The translations under genes and the position numbers were made by a program. This document shows, in pieces, positions 54,026-64,000 of a DNA stretch of 64,000 nt. The DNA is from Mycobacterium syngnathidarum (GTDB lineage Bacteria > Actinomycetota > Actinomycetes > Mycobacteriales > Mycobacteriaceae): positions 124,001 to 188,000 of the forward strand of contig NZ_MLCL01000033.1 in NCBI RefSeq assembly GCF_001942625.1, given 5' to 3'. The notes under the pieces were generated by a model that was given only the letters and a program-made list of their open reading frames with translations, did not search any database and was not told the origin of the DNA. The number at the start of each line of letters is the position of its first letter. The stretch's first letter is position 1.

Positions 54026-54163
54026 TAAAGTTTCTTTGGCGTCAGATGTGACGTACGGTGCAATCGGTACCCATTGTTGCAGTTGTGCTTCATGTGACTT
54101 CTGTGCAAAGGCCCGGAGCAAACGCCGGTACGCCGACGTTGAGCCATAGGAGACTTGAGTCGA

Positions 54164-55639
54164 ATGAGACGCACCGTTGGCGTCCCGCGTACGCGAGGAG
54201 CAGATCGGGTTCCGCGCATGCGAGGAGCAGGCCGCGACGCGAAGTGGCGTCGCAGCGGCCGGTTCTGGGCGCTGCCGCTGACCGCGGCGATGCTGTTGGG
54301 TACGGCGTTGTCCGGTGGAGTCCCGGCCGCGGCGGAACCCGGTGCGCCCGATCAGATCGCCACACTCGTGGCTGCGGTGGCCACCGCAGACCAGAAGCTG
54401 CAGGAGCTCGGCGCCGCCATCCAGACCCAGCAGGAAGCCGTCAACAAGGCCATCGTCGGAGTACAAGACGCCCGCGACGCGGCCGCGACGGCGCAGCAGG
54501 AGGTCGAGGCCAGCCGGCAAGGCATCGCTGACGCCAATCGCGCCATCGCCGAGGCACAGAAACGCTTCGACACCTTCGCGGCGGCCACTTACGTCAGCGG
54601 ACCGTCGGACTCGTATCTGACCGCGTCCGACCCCGCCGACATCGCGCGCACCGCGGCGACCGGTCAGACCCTGGCCGCAAGCACCGACAAGGTGATCGCC
54701 GATCTGCAGCGGGCCCGCACCGAGCAGGTCAACCGCGAGTCGGCGGCCCGGCTGGCCAAACAGAACGCCGACCAGGCCGCGGCCAACGCTCAGTCCAGTC
54801 AGGACAATGCGGTCGCGGCGCTGCAACAGGCGCAGCAGACATTCAACGCGCAGCGGGGTGAGCTGGACCGGCTGACCGCCGAGCGGAAAGCCGCCGCGGC
54901 CCAACTCGCTCAGGTTCACAAGGCATCGGCATCAAGTGCGCCGGCAGCGCCGGCACAGGGACAGACGCCGCAGGTCGCGGCGGGGGACTGGGATCGTGCG
55001 CCGGGCGCACCGGTGCAAGCGGGTCAGAAGTGGGACACCGCATGGGATCCCACGCTCCCGGCGATCCCCAGCGCGTTCGTCAGCGGTGACCCGGTCGCGA
55101 TCATCAACACCGTGCTGGGGATCTCGGCGACCTCCGCCCAAGTCACCCAGAACATGGGGCGGCAGTTCCTGCAGAAGCTGGGCATCCTGCCCACCCCGAC
55201 CGGCTACACCAACGGAGCGATCCCGCGGGTGTACGGCAGGCAGGCATCCGAGTACGTCATCCAGCGGGCCGGATCGCAGATGGGCGTTCCGTATTCCTGG
55301 GGCGGTGGCAACGCCGCCGGGCCGAGCCGCGGTATCGATTCGGGCGCCAACACCGTCGGGTTCGACTGTTCGGGCCTGATCCTCTACGCGTTCGCCGGTG
55401 TCGGCATCAAATTGCCGCACTACTCGGGCTCCCAGTACAACGCCGGCCGCAAGATCCCGTCCTCGCAGATGCGTCGCGGCGACGTGATCTTCTACGGCCC
55501 CGGTGGCAGCCAGCACGTGACGCTCTACCTAGGCAACGGTCAGATGCTCGAAGCGCCCTACACGGGTTCGCACGTCAAGATCTCGCCGGTCCGCACCAGC
55601 GGGATGACCCCGTACGTCGTTCGCTACATCGAATACTGA
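54164..55639 (+). CDS. ripA: Peptidoglycan endopeptidase RipA
   Basis: 491 aa from ATG 54164; the TTG at 54155 lies closer to AGGAG. The N-terminus is a long basic signal (LPLTAAMLLGTALSGG) with cleavage near AAAEPGAP. Residues ~60-250 form a coiled-coil with alanine-rich heptads; a Pro/Gln linker follows; the C-terminal NlpC/P60 domain has the catalytic Cys in GFDCSGLILYAF, His in SQHVTLYLG and the WGGGNAAGPSRG loop. Cleaves D-Glu-mDAP bonds during cell separation; the coiled-coil blocks the site until processed. Confidence 0.95.
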   Translation: MRRTVGVPRTRGADRVPRMRGAGRDAKWRRSGRFWALPLTAAMLLGTALSGGVPAAAEPGAPDQIATLVAAVATADQKLQELGAAIQTQQEAVNKAIVGVQDARDAAATAQQEVEASRQGIADANRAIAEAQKRFDTFAAATYVSGPSDSYLTASDPADIARTAATGQTLAASTDKVIADLQRARTEQVNRESAARLAKQNADQAAANAQSSQDNAVAALQQAQQTFNAQRGELDRLTAERKAAAAQLAQVHKASASSAPAAPAQGQTPQVAAGDWDRAPGAPVQAGQKWDTAWDPTLPAIPSAFVSGDPVAIINTVLGISATSAQVTQNMGRQFLQKLGILPTPTGYTNGAIPRVYGRQASEYVIQRAGSQMGVPYSWGGGNAAGPSRGIDSGANTVGFDCSGLILYAFAGVGIKLPHYSGSQYNAGRKIPSSQMRRGDVIFYGPGGSQHVTLYLGNGQMLEAPYTGSHVKISPVRTSGMTPYVVRYIEY

Positions 55640-55649
55640 TGGGAAAACA

Positions 55650-56345
55650 TTGCGCTCCTTCGCCTTACGGTGCCTGACCCTGATCGCCGCAACTTTGTTC
55701 GCGGCGATCAGCCTGGTGACGCCGGCCAACGCCGCACCCGACGACGGGCAATGGGATCCCACCCTCCCGAAGATCGTCAGCTCCGGGGCGCCCGGCGACC
55801 CGGTGGCCATCGCCAACGCTTCGTTCCAGGTGAGCCAGATCGCGCTGCAGACCACCCAGAACCTCGGTCAGCAGTTCCTGCAATCCATCGGCCTGGCCCC
55901 CAAACAGGCCGCCTCGACATTCCCGGGCGGTCGCGTCCGCGGCCCACAAGCCATCGAATACGTGATCCGGCGCGGAGGCTCGCAGATGGGGGTGCCCTAC
56001 TCGTGGGGCGGTGGCACGCTGACCGGTCCCGGCCCCGGCGTGGATTACGACGCCGGCAAGGTCGGCTACGACTGCTCGGGCTTCACCCGGTACGCGTTCG
56101 CCGGCGTGGGTGTGCAGATTCCGAAGTATTCGGGTGATCAGTACAAGACCGGCCGCCGGGTGCCGGTGGCTCAGGCGAAGCGCGGTGACCTGCTGTTCTG
56201 GGGCCCCGGCGGTAGCCAGCACGTGGCGATGTACCTCGGCGGCGGCAAGATGCTGGAGGCATCGGGCAGTGCTGAGCGCGTCACGGTGAGCCCGGTCCGC
56301 ACCGCGGGCATCCAGCCCTATGCGGCCCGCATCATCGAATCCTGA
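55650..56345 (+). CDS. ripB: Peptidoglycan endopeptidase RipB
   Basis: 231 aa from TTG 55650 after GGGAAAA. Signal peptide (LRCLTLIAATLFAAISLVTP, cut near NAAPDD). NlpC/P60 domain with Cys in GYDCSGFTRYAF, His in SQHVAMYLG. It lacks the RipA coiled-coil, so it is not autoinhibited the same way. Ten bp after ripA, co-transcribed; the catalytic halves are close paralogues. Confidence 0.94.
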   Translation: MRSFALRCLTLIAATLFAAISLVTPANAAPDDGQWDPTLPKIVSSGAPGDPVAIANASFQVSQIALQTTQNLGQQFLQSIGLAPKQAASTFPGGRVRGPQAIEYVIRRGGSQMGVPYSWGGGTLTGPGPGVDYDAGKVGYDCSGFTRYAFAGVGVQIPKYSGDQYKTGRRVPVAQAKRGDLLFWGPGGSQHVAMYLGGGKMLEASGSAERVTVSPVRTAGIQPYAARIIES

Positions 56346-56480
56346 GGGGAACCTGAACTCTTCCGGGCAGCGTCGACGGATCTCGAAGTGCCTGGAATAG
56401 TTGTCGGCGGGCACCCGATTGCCCGCTAGAACAATGAGCTAGACCAGCGTTTTGTAGTCGAACACCGTGGGAGGAAGTTG

Positions 56481-57644
56481 ATGACGTCACCGAGTGGACC
56501 GCCGCAGGGCGCCGGAGGTTATCCCGGTTCGAGCCCGGCGCCGGGCTTCCCGCCCGGGTCGACCGGCTCCCACGCCGCGCCGGCTGCCCCGCAGGCCGCG
56601 CCCAACGGCAGCCTGCAGGCCGAGGTGCACACCCTCGAACGCGCCGTCTTCGAGGTCAAGCGGATCATCGTCGGCCAGGACCAGCTCGTCGAGCGGATGC
56701 TCGTCGGCCTGCTCGCCAAGGGGCATGTGCTGCTCGAAGGCGTGCCCGGGGTGGCCAAGACGCTGGCCGTCGAGACGTTCGCCAAGGTGGTCGGCGGCAC
56801 GTTCGCCCGCATCCAGTTCACCCCGGACCTGGTGCCCACCGACATCATCGGTACCCGCATCTACCGGCAGGGCAAGGAAGACTTCGACATCGAGTTGGGC
56901 CCGGTGGTGGTCAACTTCCTGCTCGCCGACGAGATCAACCGCGCGCCGGCCAAGGTGCAGTCCGCACTGCTGGAGGTGATGGCCGAGCGCAAGATCTCGA
57001 TCGGCGGCAAGACCTTCCCGTTGCCCAGCCCGTTCTTGGTGATGGCCACCCAGAACCCGATCGAGCAGGAAGGCGTCTACGCGCTTCCCGAGGCCCAGCG
57101 GGACCGCTTCCTGTTCAAGCTCAACGTCGACTACCCGACGCCGGAGGAAGAGCGCGAGATCATCTACCGGATGGGTGTCAAGCCCCCGGAGCCCAAGCAG
57201 ATCCTGAACACCGGTGACCTGCTGCGCTTGCAGGAGCTGGCCGCCAACACCTTCGTGCACCACGCGTTGGTGGACTATGTGGTGCGCATCGTCACCGCCA
57301 CGCGTGAACCCGAGAAGTTCGGCATGCCCGACGCGAAGGCGTGGATCGCCTACGGCGCATCGCCGCGTGCCTCGCTCGGCATCATCTCGGCGGCCCGCGC
57401 GCTGGCGTTGGTGCGCGGCCGTGACTACGTCATCCCGCAGGATGTCGTCGAGGTGATTCCGGATGTGTTGCGTCACCGCCTGGTGCTGACCTACGACGCG
57501 CTGGCCGACGAGGTCTCGGCAGAGACCGTGGTCAACCGGATCTTGCAGACGGTGGCCCTGCCCCAGGTGAATGCACTTCCGCAGCAAGGGCATTCGGTTG
57601 CGCCCGCCGTTCCCGCCGGGGCCGGCGCGGCGGGTGGTCGGTGA
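56481..57644 (+). CDS. moxR1: MoxR family AAA+ ATPase
   Basis: 387 aa from ATG 56481, with GGAGG seven bases upstream. A Pro/Gly-rich N-terminus of 40 residues precedes the AAA+ core: Walker A EGVPGVAKT, Walker B LLADEINRAPAKVQSALLE, sensor 1 ATQNPIEQEG, then the arginine finger region LPEAQRDRF. MoxR ATPases act as chaperones with VWA proteins. The stop overlaps the DUF58 gene by 4 bp. Confidence 0.94.
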   Translation: MTSPSGPPQGAGGYPGSSPAPGFPPGSTGSHAAPAAPQAAPNGSLQAEVHTLERAVFEVKRIIVGQDQLVERMLVGLLAKGHVLLEGVPGVAKTLAVETFAKVVGGTFARIQFTPDLVPTDIIGTRIYRQGKEDFDIELGPVVVNFLLADEINRAPAKVQSALLEVMAERKISIGGKTFPLPSPFLVMATQNPIEQEGVYALPEAQRDRFLFKLNVDYPTPEEEREIIYRMGVKPPEPKQILNTGDLLRLQELAANTFVHHALVDYVVRIVTATREPEKFGMPDAKAWIAYGASPRASLGIISAARALALVRGRDYVIPQDVVEVIPDVLRHRLVLTYDALADEVSAETVVNRILQTVALPQVNALPQQGHSVAPAVPAGAGAAGGR

Positions 57645-58588
57645 CCACTTCCCGACGCACCGTAGACCTGCCGTCCCTGAAGCGCGGGGAGATCCGGGAC
57701 CCCGCCTTGACGGCGGCGTTGCGCAAGCTCGAGTTGACGGTGCGGCGCAAGCTCGACGGGGTTCTGCACGGCGACCACCTCGGTCTGATCCCGGGTCCGG
57801 GATCAGAGCCGGGGGACTCGCGGATCTACCAGCCCGGTGACGACGTGCGCCGGATGGACTGGTCGGTGACGGCGCGGACCCAGACGCCGCACGTGCGACA
57901 GATGATCGCCGACCGCGAACTGGAGACCTGGCTGGTCGTGGACATGTCGGCCAGCCTGGACTTCGGTACCACGACCTGTGAGAAGCGGGATCTGGCAGTG
58001 GCCGCCGCGGCGGCGATCGCGTTTCTCAACAGCGGTGGCGGCAACCGGATCGGCGCGATCATCGCCAACGGTGACACCGTGCGCCGGGTTCCGGCATTGA
58101 GCGGGCGGGTGCACGAGCAGGAGTTGCTGCGGGCGATCGCCACCACGCCCAAGGCCCCGACCGGGGTGCGCGGGGATCTGGCGGCCGCCATCGATGCCTT
58201 GCGTCGTCCCGAGCGCCGGCGCGGCATGGCGGTGATCATCAGCGACTTCCTCGGGCCGATCAACTGGATGCGCCCGTTGCGGGCCATCGCTGGGCGCCAC
58301 GAGGTGCTGGGCATCGAGATCCTCGATCCGCGCGACGTCGAGTTGCCCCCTGTCGGCGATGTGGTGCTGCAGGACACCGAGACCGGTGTCACCCGGGAGT
58401 TCACCATCGACGAACAACTTCGCAGCGATTTCGAGCGGGCGGCCGCGGCACACCGCGAGGAGGTGGCCCGCACCTTGCGCCGTTGTGACGCACCGCTGCT
58501 GAGTCTGCGCACCGACCGGGACTGGATCGCCGACGTGGTGCGGTTCGTGGCGAACCGGCGGCGCGGCGCCCTGGCCGGCCAGCGGTAG
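57641..58588 (+). CDS. DUF58 domain protein
   Basis: 315 aa from GTG 57641. DUF58 signature YQPGDDVRRMDWSVTARTQTPHVRQ followed by a vWA-like region (LVVDMSASLDFGT, MIDAS-type DxSxS). No membrane helix. Partner of MoxR in the common moxR-DUF58-VWA operon (Rv1480 counterpart). Client unknown. Confidence 0.9.
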   Translation: MTTSRRTVDLPSLKRGEIRDPALTAALRKLELTVRRKLDGVLHGDHLGLIPGPGSEPGDSRIYQPGDDVRRMDWSVTARTQTPHVRQMIADRELETWLVVDMSASLDFGTTTCEKRDLAVAAAAAIAFLNSGGGNRIGAIIANGDTVRRVPALSGRVHEQELLRAIATTPKAPTGVRGDLAAAIDALRRPERRRGMAVIISDFLGPINWMRPLRAIAGRHEVLGIEILDPRDVELPPVGDVVLQDTETGVTREFTIDEQLRSDFERAAAAHREEVARTLRRCDAPLLSLRTDRDWIADVVRFVANRRRGALAGQR

Positions 58589-58629
58589 AGAAAGCTTGAT
58601 CAGCAATCAACCGAAATGACTTCTAGCAC

Positions 58630-59637
58630 ATGACATTACCGATTCTCGGTCCGATGAGCCTGACGGGCTTTGCGCACGCGTGGTGGTTCCTGTTCCTGTT
58701 CGTCGTGCTCGGTCTGATCGCGTACTACGTATTCGTCCAGCGCGCACGCAAGCAGCGGATCCTGCGGTTCGCCAACATGGAGTTGCTCGAAAGCGTGGCG
58801 CCCAAGCAACCCACCCGCTGGCGGCATCTGCCCGCGGCCCTGCTGGCGGTGTCGCTCGTTCTCCTGACGGTGGCGATGGCCGGACCCACCCACGATGTGC
58901 GGATTCCGCGCAACCGCGCAGTGGTGATGCTGGTGGTCGACGTGTCGCAGTCGATGCGTGCGACCGACGTCGCGCCCAGCCGGTTGGCCGCCGCGCAGGA
59001 AGCTGCCAAACAGTTCGCCGACCAGCTCACGCCGGGGATCAACCTCGGCCTCATCGCCTACGCCGGCACCGCGACCGTGCTGGTGCAGCCGACCACCAAC
59101 CGTGAGGCCACCAAGAACGGTCTGGACAAGCTGCAGCTGGCCGACCGGACCGCCACCGGTGAGGGCATCTTCACGGCGCTGCAGGCGATCGCCACCGTCG
59201 GTGCCGTGATCGGAGGCGGTGACGAGAGGCCGCCCGCGCGCATCGTGCTGATGTCCGACGGCAAGGAGACCGTGCCGTCGAACCCGGACAACCCCAAGGG
59301 CGCATACACCGCGGCGCGCACCGCCAAGGACCAGGGAGTTCCGATCTCCACGGTGTCCTTCGGCACTCCCTACGGCTACGTCGAGATCAACGACCAGCGC
59401 CAGCCGGTGCCGGTCGACGACGAGATGCTCGGCAAGATCGCCAAGCTGTCGGGCGGCGACGCGTTCACCGCGTCCAGCCTCGAACAGCTCAAGCAGGTGT
59501 TCACGTCCCTGCAGCAGCAGATCGGCTACGAGACCATCAAGGGTGACGCCAGCCTCGGCTGGCTGCGGCTCGGCGCGTTGGTGCTCGCCGTCGCCGGTGT
59601 GGCAGCCCTGTTGATCAACCGCAGACTGCCTGGCTAG
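58630..59637 (+). CDS. VWA domain membrane protein
   Basis: 335 aa. Two N-terminal helices (about 8-36 and 60-82), a VWA domain with the metal site DVSQS in [13 protein letters not shown], and one C-terminal helix ([16 protein letters not shown]). The VWA domain therefore faces one side of the membrane near MoxR. Counterpart of Rv1481, third gene of the moxR unit. Confidence 0.9.
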   Translation: MTLPILGPMSLTGFAHAWWFLFLFVVLGLIAYYVFVQRARKQRILRFANMELLESVAPKQPTRWRHLPAALLAVSLVLLTVAMAGPTHDVRIPRNRAVVMLVVDVSQSMRATDVAPSRLAAAQEAAKQFADQLTPGINLGLIAYAGTATVLVQPTTNREATKNGLDKLQLADRTATGEGIFTALQAIATVGAVIGGGDERPPARIVLMSDGKETVPSNPDNPKGAYTAARTAKDQGVPISTVSFGTPYGYVEINDQRQPVPVDDEMLGKIAKLSGGDAFTASSLEQLKQVFTSLQQQIGYETIKGDASLGWLRLGALVLAVAGVAALLINRRLPG

Positions 59638-59704
59638 GTGGCCCGTCCCGTCCCCGCGCATCGCGCTCAACGCGGGTGATGCGATTTTCAGACGCTGCCG
59701 GTGA

Positions 59705-60499
<795 letters not shown>

Positions 60500-60560
60500 T
60501 CCAAAACCCCTGGATCGCAAAAACTTTCAACAACTCTTCACCGAAGTAGGAGTCAGGACA

Positions 60561-61370
60561 ATGGCAGGTTTGCTCGAAGGCAAGCGCATTCTGGTCACCG
60601 GGATCATCACGGACTCGTCGATCGCGTTCCACATCGCCAAGGTGGCCCAGGAGGCCGGCGCTGAACTGGTGCTCACCGGGTTCGACCGGATGAAACTGAT
60701 CCAGCGCATCTGTGACAGACTTCCGAGCTCGGCTCCCTTATTGGAACTCGACGTGCAGAACGAGGAGCACCTGGCGAGCCTGGCGGACCGGGTCACCGAA
60801 GCCATCGGCGCGGGCAACAAGCTCGACGGCGTGGTGCACTCGATCGGCTTCATGCCGCAGAGCGGCATGGGCGTCAACCCGTTCTTCGATGCTCCCTACG
60901 AGGACGTCGCCAAGGGCATCCACATCTCGGCTTACTCGTACGCCTCGCTGGCCAAGGCCCTGCTTCCGGTCATGAATTCCGGTGGCGGCATCGTCGGCAT
61001 GGACTTCGACCCGACCCGGGCGATGCCGGCCTACAACTGGATGACGGTGGCCAAGAGTGCCCTGGAGTCGGTCAACCGGTTCGTGGCGCGCGAGGCCGGT
61101 CCGTTCGGCGTGCGGTCGAACCTTGTCGCGGCGGGTCCGATCCGGACGCTGGCCATGAGCGCGATCGTCGGTGGCGCCCTGGGCGACGAGGCCGGTCAGC
61201 AGATGCAGCTCCTCGAAGAGGGCTGGGATCAGCGCGCTCCGATCGGCTGGAACATGAAGGACCCGACCCCGGTGGCCAAGACGGTGTGTGCGTTGCTGTC
61301 CGACTGGCTGCCCGCCACCACCGGATCGATCATCTACGCCGACGGCGGCGCCAGCACCCAGCTGCTCTGA
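60561..61370 (+). CDS. inhA: Enoyl-ACP reductase InhA
   Basis: 269 aa. NAD loop [12 protein letters not shown]; catalytic Phe149, Tyr158 and Lys165 are in place. Ser94, Ile16 and Ile21, positions changed in isoniazid-resistant strains, are wild type. Thr266, a known phosphorylation site, is conserved. Last reductive step of fatty acid synthase II. Preceded by AGGAGT. Confidence 0.97.
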   Translation: MAGLLEGKRILVTGIITDSSIAFHIAKVAQEAGAELVLTGFDRMKLIQRICDRLPSSAPLLELDVQNEEHLASLADRVTEAIGAGNKLDGVVHSIGFMPQSGMGVNPFFDAPYEDVAKGIHISAYSYASLAKALLPVMNSGGGIVGMDFDPTRAMPAYNWMTVAKSALESVNRFVAREAGPFGVRSNLVAAGPIRTLAMSAIVGGALGDEAGQQMQLLEEGWDQRAPIGWNMKDPTPVAKTVCALLSDWLPATTGSIIYADGGASTQLL

Positions 61371-61380
61371 TGAGCTCTGC

Positions 61381-61437
61381 CGAAACCGCATTCCGGCACA
61401 CGTGCACTCGCACAAACCCGGCCGGAATGCGGTTTCG
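61381..61437. terminator. Long-arm hairpin between inhA and hemH
   Basis: Perfect 17-bp arms, 61381-61397 and 61421-61437, around a 23-base loop. It lies wholly in the 87-bp gap. No T-run. May end fabG1-inhA transcription while hemH reads from its own promoter. Confidence 0.6.
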
Positions 61438-61457
61438 CCGTCTAGAGAGGCGCAATC

Positions 61458-62513
61458 ATGGCGATCGATGAACCAGGCTTCGACGCCGTTCTGCTGTTGT
61501 CTTTCGGGGGGCCGGAGGCGCCCGATGAGGTGATGCCGTTCTTGGAGAACGTCACCCGTGGCCGCGGTATCCCGGCCGAGCGGTTGGTCGACGTCGCCGA
61601 GCACTACCTGCATTTCGGCGGGGTGTCACCGATCAACGGGATCAACCGGGCCCTGATCGAGCAATTGCGGGTGCAGTTGCCCGACCTGCCGGTGTACTTC
61701 GGTAACCGGAACTGGCAGCCGTATGTCGAAGACACGGTTGTGGCCATGCGGGACAACGGTATTCGACGAGCCGCGGTGTTCACCACATCGGCCTGGGGCG
61801 GATACTCCAGCTGTACCCAGTACGTCGAGGACATCGCCCGGGCGCGGGCCGCGGCCGGCGACGATGCCCCGGAGCTGGTCAAGTTGCGGCACTACTTCGA
61901 CCATCCGCTGCTGGTGGAGATGTTCGCCGAGGCGATCTCGGCAGCGGCCGCCACCCTCCCGGCGGACCTTCGCGATGAGGCACGGCTGGTGTTCACCGCG
62001 CACTCGATACCCATCGCGGCCGACGAAAAGCACGGGCCTCGGCTCTACAGCCGGCAGGTCGGCTATGCGACCCGGTTGGTGGCCGCCGCCGCGGGTTATC
62101 CGGATTTCGACCAGGTATGGCAGTCGCGATCGGGCCCGGCCCGGATCCCGTGGCTGGAGCCCGACGTGGCCGATCACCTGGCGGCCTTGGGGCAGAAGGG
62201 GACTCGCGCGGTCATCGTGTGCCCGATCGGGTTCGTCGCCGACCACATCGAGGTGGTGTGGGATCTCGATTACGAGCTGCGGCTGCAGGCCGAGAACGCG
62301 GGAATCGCCTTCGCACGCGCCCGCACACCCAATGCAGACCCGCGTTTCGCCCGGTTGGCCGCAGGCTTGATCCAGGAGTTGCGCACCGGGTCGGAGCCCG
62401 CGCGGGTGGTCGGTCCCGATCCGGTTCCCGGCTACGGATGCAGTGTCAACGGTGAGCCCTGCTCACCGCACTGCTGCGGCGCTGCCTCGTTGGGCCGGCA
62501 AGCGAAAAGCTAG
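61458..62513 (+). CDS. hemH: Ferrochelatase with [2Fe-2S] cluster
   Basis: 351 aa. Metal-site histidine in FTAHSIP; the conserved QSRSGP loop is present. Cluster cysteines: one in [11 protein letters not shown] and three in the C-terminal [15 protein letters not shown], as in other mycobacterial enzymes. Inserts a metal, iron, into (copro)porphyrin in heme synthesis. Third gene after fabG1-inhA, as in M. tuberculosis. Overlaps the convergent next gene by 4 bp. Confidence 0.95.
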   Translation: MAIDEPGFDAVLLLSFGGPEAPDEVMPFLENVTRGRGIPAERLVDVAEHYLHFGGVSPINGINRALIEQLRVQLPDLPVYFGNRNWQPYVEDTVVAMRDNGIRRAAVFTTSAWGGYSSCTQYVEDIARARAAAGDDAPELVKLRHYFDHPLLVEMFAEAISAAAATLPADLRDEARLVFTAHSIPIAADEKHGPRLYSRQVGYATRLVAAAAGYPDFDQVWQSRSGPARIPWLEPDVADHLAALGQKGTRAVIVCPIGFVADHIEVVWDLDYELRLQAENAGIAFARARTPNADPRFARLAAGLIQELRTGSEPARVVGPDPVPGYGCSVNGEPCSPHCCGAASLGRQAKS

Positions 62514-63367
62514 TCCCGCCAGGCGGATTGCAGGATGGCTTCGAGTGCGGCCAGCCGAGCCGAGCGCACCACCTGGGCCAACGGCCGCATGGCATCGCCG
62601 GCGATCTGCACCTCCGAGGAGCTCTGCAGACCGATCGGCATGAGCCCCGAGCTCACCGAGATGATCGCCTCCACGTGGGCGGCGTTCTCCAGCACCCGCA
62701 CCGCCCGGGCCGGGGCGTGGTCGGGGATCGGATGCATCCGGCCGGCCTCGAGGATGTCTTCCACCATGCCGCGGGGATCATCGACACCGATACCGACGCC
62801 GGCCCGCAGCGCGATCAGGGTGTCGGCGGCCGACCGCACCGCCGAGCGCAACTCGTACTCGGCCTCACCCAGGTCGTAGTGCTGCGGTGGCGCCAACAGC
62901 GGCAGCGAGTACACGGTCCACGACAGGGCCCGCGGCTCGGGCTCGAAGGTGGATTGGGTTTCGGCGTCATCGAATTCGAAGTACTCGAATTCCGGTACCA
63001 GCCCGACGCCGTCCAATTCGTCATGGGTCACCAGCACCGCTTCGCCGACCGTCAACGCATCCCGCTGGAACTGCGAGCCCGCAGGCAATCCGCGGACGTC
63101 GCCGGGGACCGGCAAGGCCACCCTGATCGAGGGCCTCGTGCCCGATCTGCCGACGGAAGTACGCAGGGTCTGTAGCAGCGACACTGAACCGGAGTCCTCC
63201 AACTCGGGCCAGGGCAGTCCGGTGCGGACCGCGGCCTGCGAGTCGTAGGCGGTCACAGAATGCATTGGTGCCCATTGGGATAACGCGTCGAGGACGTCGT
63301 CGGGCGCGGCTGCGCCGGCGAGCCAGGCGTTGGCCCACATCGAAAGCGTTGCACTTGGACACCACAT
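62510..63367 (-). CDS. Conserved hypothetical protein (Rv1486c-like)
   Basis: 285 aa. No membrane segment or signal. Mixed alpha/beta; phrases such as [23 protein letters not shown] and the C-terminal [17 protein letters not shown] are noted, with no motif I recognise. Found at the same place in M. tuberculosis. Starts 58 bp from divergent nfeD. Confidence 0.7.
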   Translation of the reverse strand: MWCPSATLSMWANAWLAGAAAPDDVLDALSQWAPMHSVTAYDSQAAVRTGLPWPELEDSGSVSLLQTLRTSVGRSGTRPSIRVALPVPGDVRGLPAGSQFQRDALTVGEAVLVTHDELDGVGLVPEFEYFEFDDAETQSTFEPEPRALSWTVYSLPLLAPPQHYDLGEAEYELRSAVRSAADTLIALRAGVGIGVDDPRGMVEDILEAGRMHPIPDHAPARAVRVLENAAHVEAIISVSSGLMPIGLQSSSEVQIAGDAMRPLAQVVRSARLAALEAILQSAWRD

Positions 63368-63424
63368 GATCTTGGCAGTGTAATTGTCGGCCGCCGATCA
63401 AGCCGGATTCGCTAGGGTGGGCGC

Positions 63425-63859
63425 ATGCCGCTACCGCTGATCTGGCTCATCCTGGCGCTGGGACTCGCCGGGGCAGAAGCGCTGACGGGCGACATGTTCT
63501 TGCTGATGCTGGCAGGCGGTGCGCTGGCCGCGAGCGGGTCCAGTTGGCTGTTCGACCTGCCGTTGTGGGCCGACGGTGTGGTGTTCCTGGTGGTTTCGGT
63601 GCTCTTGTTGGTGTTGGTGCGGCCGGCGCTGCGCCGCCGGTTCGAGCTCGGCCGAGGGCTTCCCGAGCCGGTCAAGGCACTCGAAGGCAAGTCGGCCCTG
63701 GTGCTGGACCGGGTCACCCAGCATGAGGGGCAGGTCAAGCTCGATGGAGAGGTCTGGACGGCGCGCCCTCTCAACGACCACGATGTGTACGAACCCGGTG
63801 ACCAGGTGACCGTGGTGAGGATCGACGGCGCGACCGCGGTGGTCTTCAAAACGATGTAG
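63425..63859 (+). CDS. NfeD-family membrane protein
   Basis: 144 aa. Two to three helices (about 3-18, 20-40 and 44-62), then the C-terminal OB-fold domain with GKSALVLDRV and GDQVTVVRIDGATAVV. Short NfeD proteins work with SPFH/stomatin partners in membrane microdomains; the next gene is such a partner, 36 bp downstream. Confidence 0.88.
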   Translation: MPLPLIWLILALGLAGAEALTGDMFLLMLAGGALAASGSSWLFDLPLWADGVVFLVVSVLLLVLVRPALRRRFELGRGLPEPVKALEGKSALVLDRVTQHEGQVKLDGEVWTARPLNDHDVYEPGDQVTVVRIDGATAVVFKTM

Positions 63860-63877
63860 CGCTTCAAATCGACGTAG
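63844..63877 (+). repeat. 18-bp tandem duplication over the nfeD stop
   Basis: 63844-63859 and 63862-63877 match at 14 of 16 bases (CTTCAAA...GTAG). The period of 18 keeps frame, so the second copy provides a second in-frame TAG after the stop. Confidence 0.5.
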
Positions 63878-63895
63878 TACCAGAAAGGATTCACC

Positions 63896-64000
63896 ATGGA
63901 AGGTGCTGTAGCCGGGCTGGTCTTGCTGCTCGTCCTTGTCGTGTTCGCGATCATCGTCGTGGCCAAATCGGTTGCGCTGATTCCCCAGGCCGAGGCCGCG
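63896..64000 (+). CDS. SPFH/stomatin-like protein, N-terminal part
   Basis: 35 codons to the window end. AAAGGA precedes the ATG. One N-terminal hydrophobic helix (VAGLVLLLVLVVFAIIVV) is followed by KSVALIPQAEAA, the start of the SPFH domain in Rv1488/QmcA-type proteins. With the NfeD protein it should form membrane microdomains. Truncated by the window edge. Confidence 0.8.
   Translation, partial: MEGAVAGLVLLLVLVVFAIIVVAKSVALIPQAEAA

Noticed and set aside
54200..54240. Short duplicated GCGAGGAGCAG motif in the ripA signal region
   Set aside because: Two 11-base copies in an arginine-rich coding stretch; explained by codon bias of the basic signal peptide.

Overview
This window is a high-GC actinobacterial chromosome segment. 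Its gene order (ribH, PH-domain gene, uvrC-rapZ-cuvA-whiA, gap-pgk-tpiA-secG, pgl-opcA-zwf-tal-tkt, ctaB, ctaA, mptB, sufR-BDCSUT, trxA, echA12, acn, ripA-ripB, moxR1, fabG1-inhA, hemH) follows the Rv1416 to Rv1488 block of Mycobacterium tuberculosis. The gene content between these anchors (ppc after secG, a gamma-glutamyltransferase before uvrC, no trxB1) points to a fast-growing Mycolicibacterium; the species is not determined. Nearly all of it is chromosomal core, with small accessory patches between conserved blocks.

Layout. 1-7661: end of ribH, a PH-domain membrane protein, a convergent lipoprotein gamma-glutamyltransferase, then uvrC and the coupled rapZ-cuvA-whiA cluster. 7662-12839: an accessory patch with two gene fragments (DUF805 start, SUFU end), a tRNA 3'-end-like sequence, a TetR gene with two matched operators and a sterol-desaturase-like gene, then an ABC exporter overlapping a phospholipase-D-like gene. 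12921-19554: glycolysis plus secG and PEP carboxylase. 19564-26620 (minus): the pentose-phosphate cluster, with a 32-bp MIRU-like tandem repeat between tal and zwf. 26853-32688: ctaB, then a cobalamin riboswitch in front of a binding-protein, permease, ATPase and fusion-protein operon. 32731-39237: a DUF1254 remnant, qor, an ATP-grasp gene, ctaA, an ABC pair and mptB. 39348-45694: the SUF iron-sulfur cluster operon. 45723-53049: small proteins, trxA, echA12, an ABC-F protein, acnR and acn. 53355-64000: envelope hydrolases ripA/ripB, moxR1 with its DUF58 and VWA partners, fabG1-inhA, hemH, and an NfeD/SPFH pair cut by the window end.

The best candidate for an undescribed system is 27828-32688. 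A good cobalamin riboswitch controls a BtuFCD/FecBCD-like importer whose last gene overlaps by 4 bp and encodes an unusual fusion: a xylose-isomerase-like TIM barrel joined to a sucrase/ferredoxin-like (thioredoxin-fold [2Fe-2S]) domain. Both halves carry substitutions at expected metal-ligand positions. A corrinoid uptake and processing role is inferred from context, not shown. Other notable signals are paired TetR operators, a palindrome over the sufR start, an AcnR-like site before acn, and a nested palindrome before ripA.
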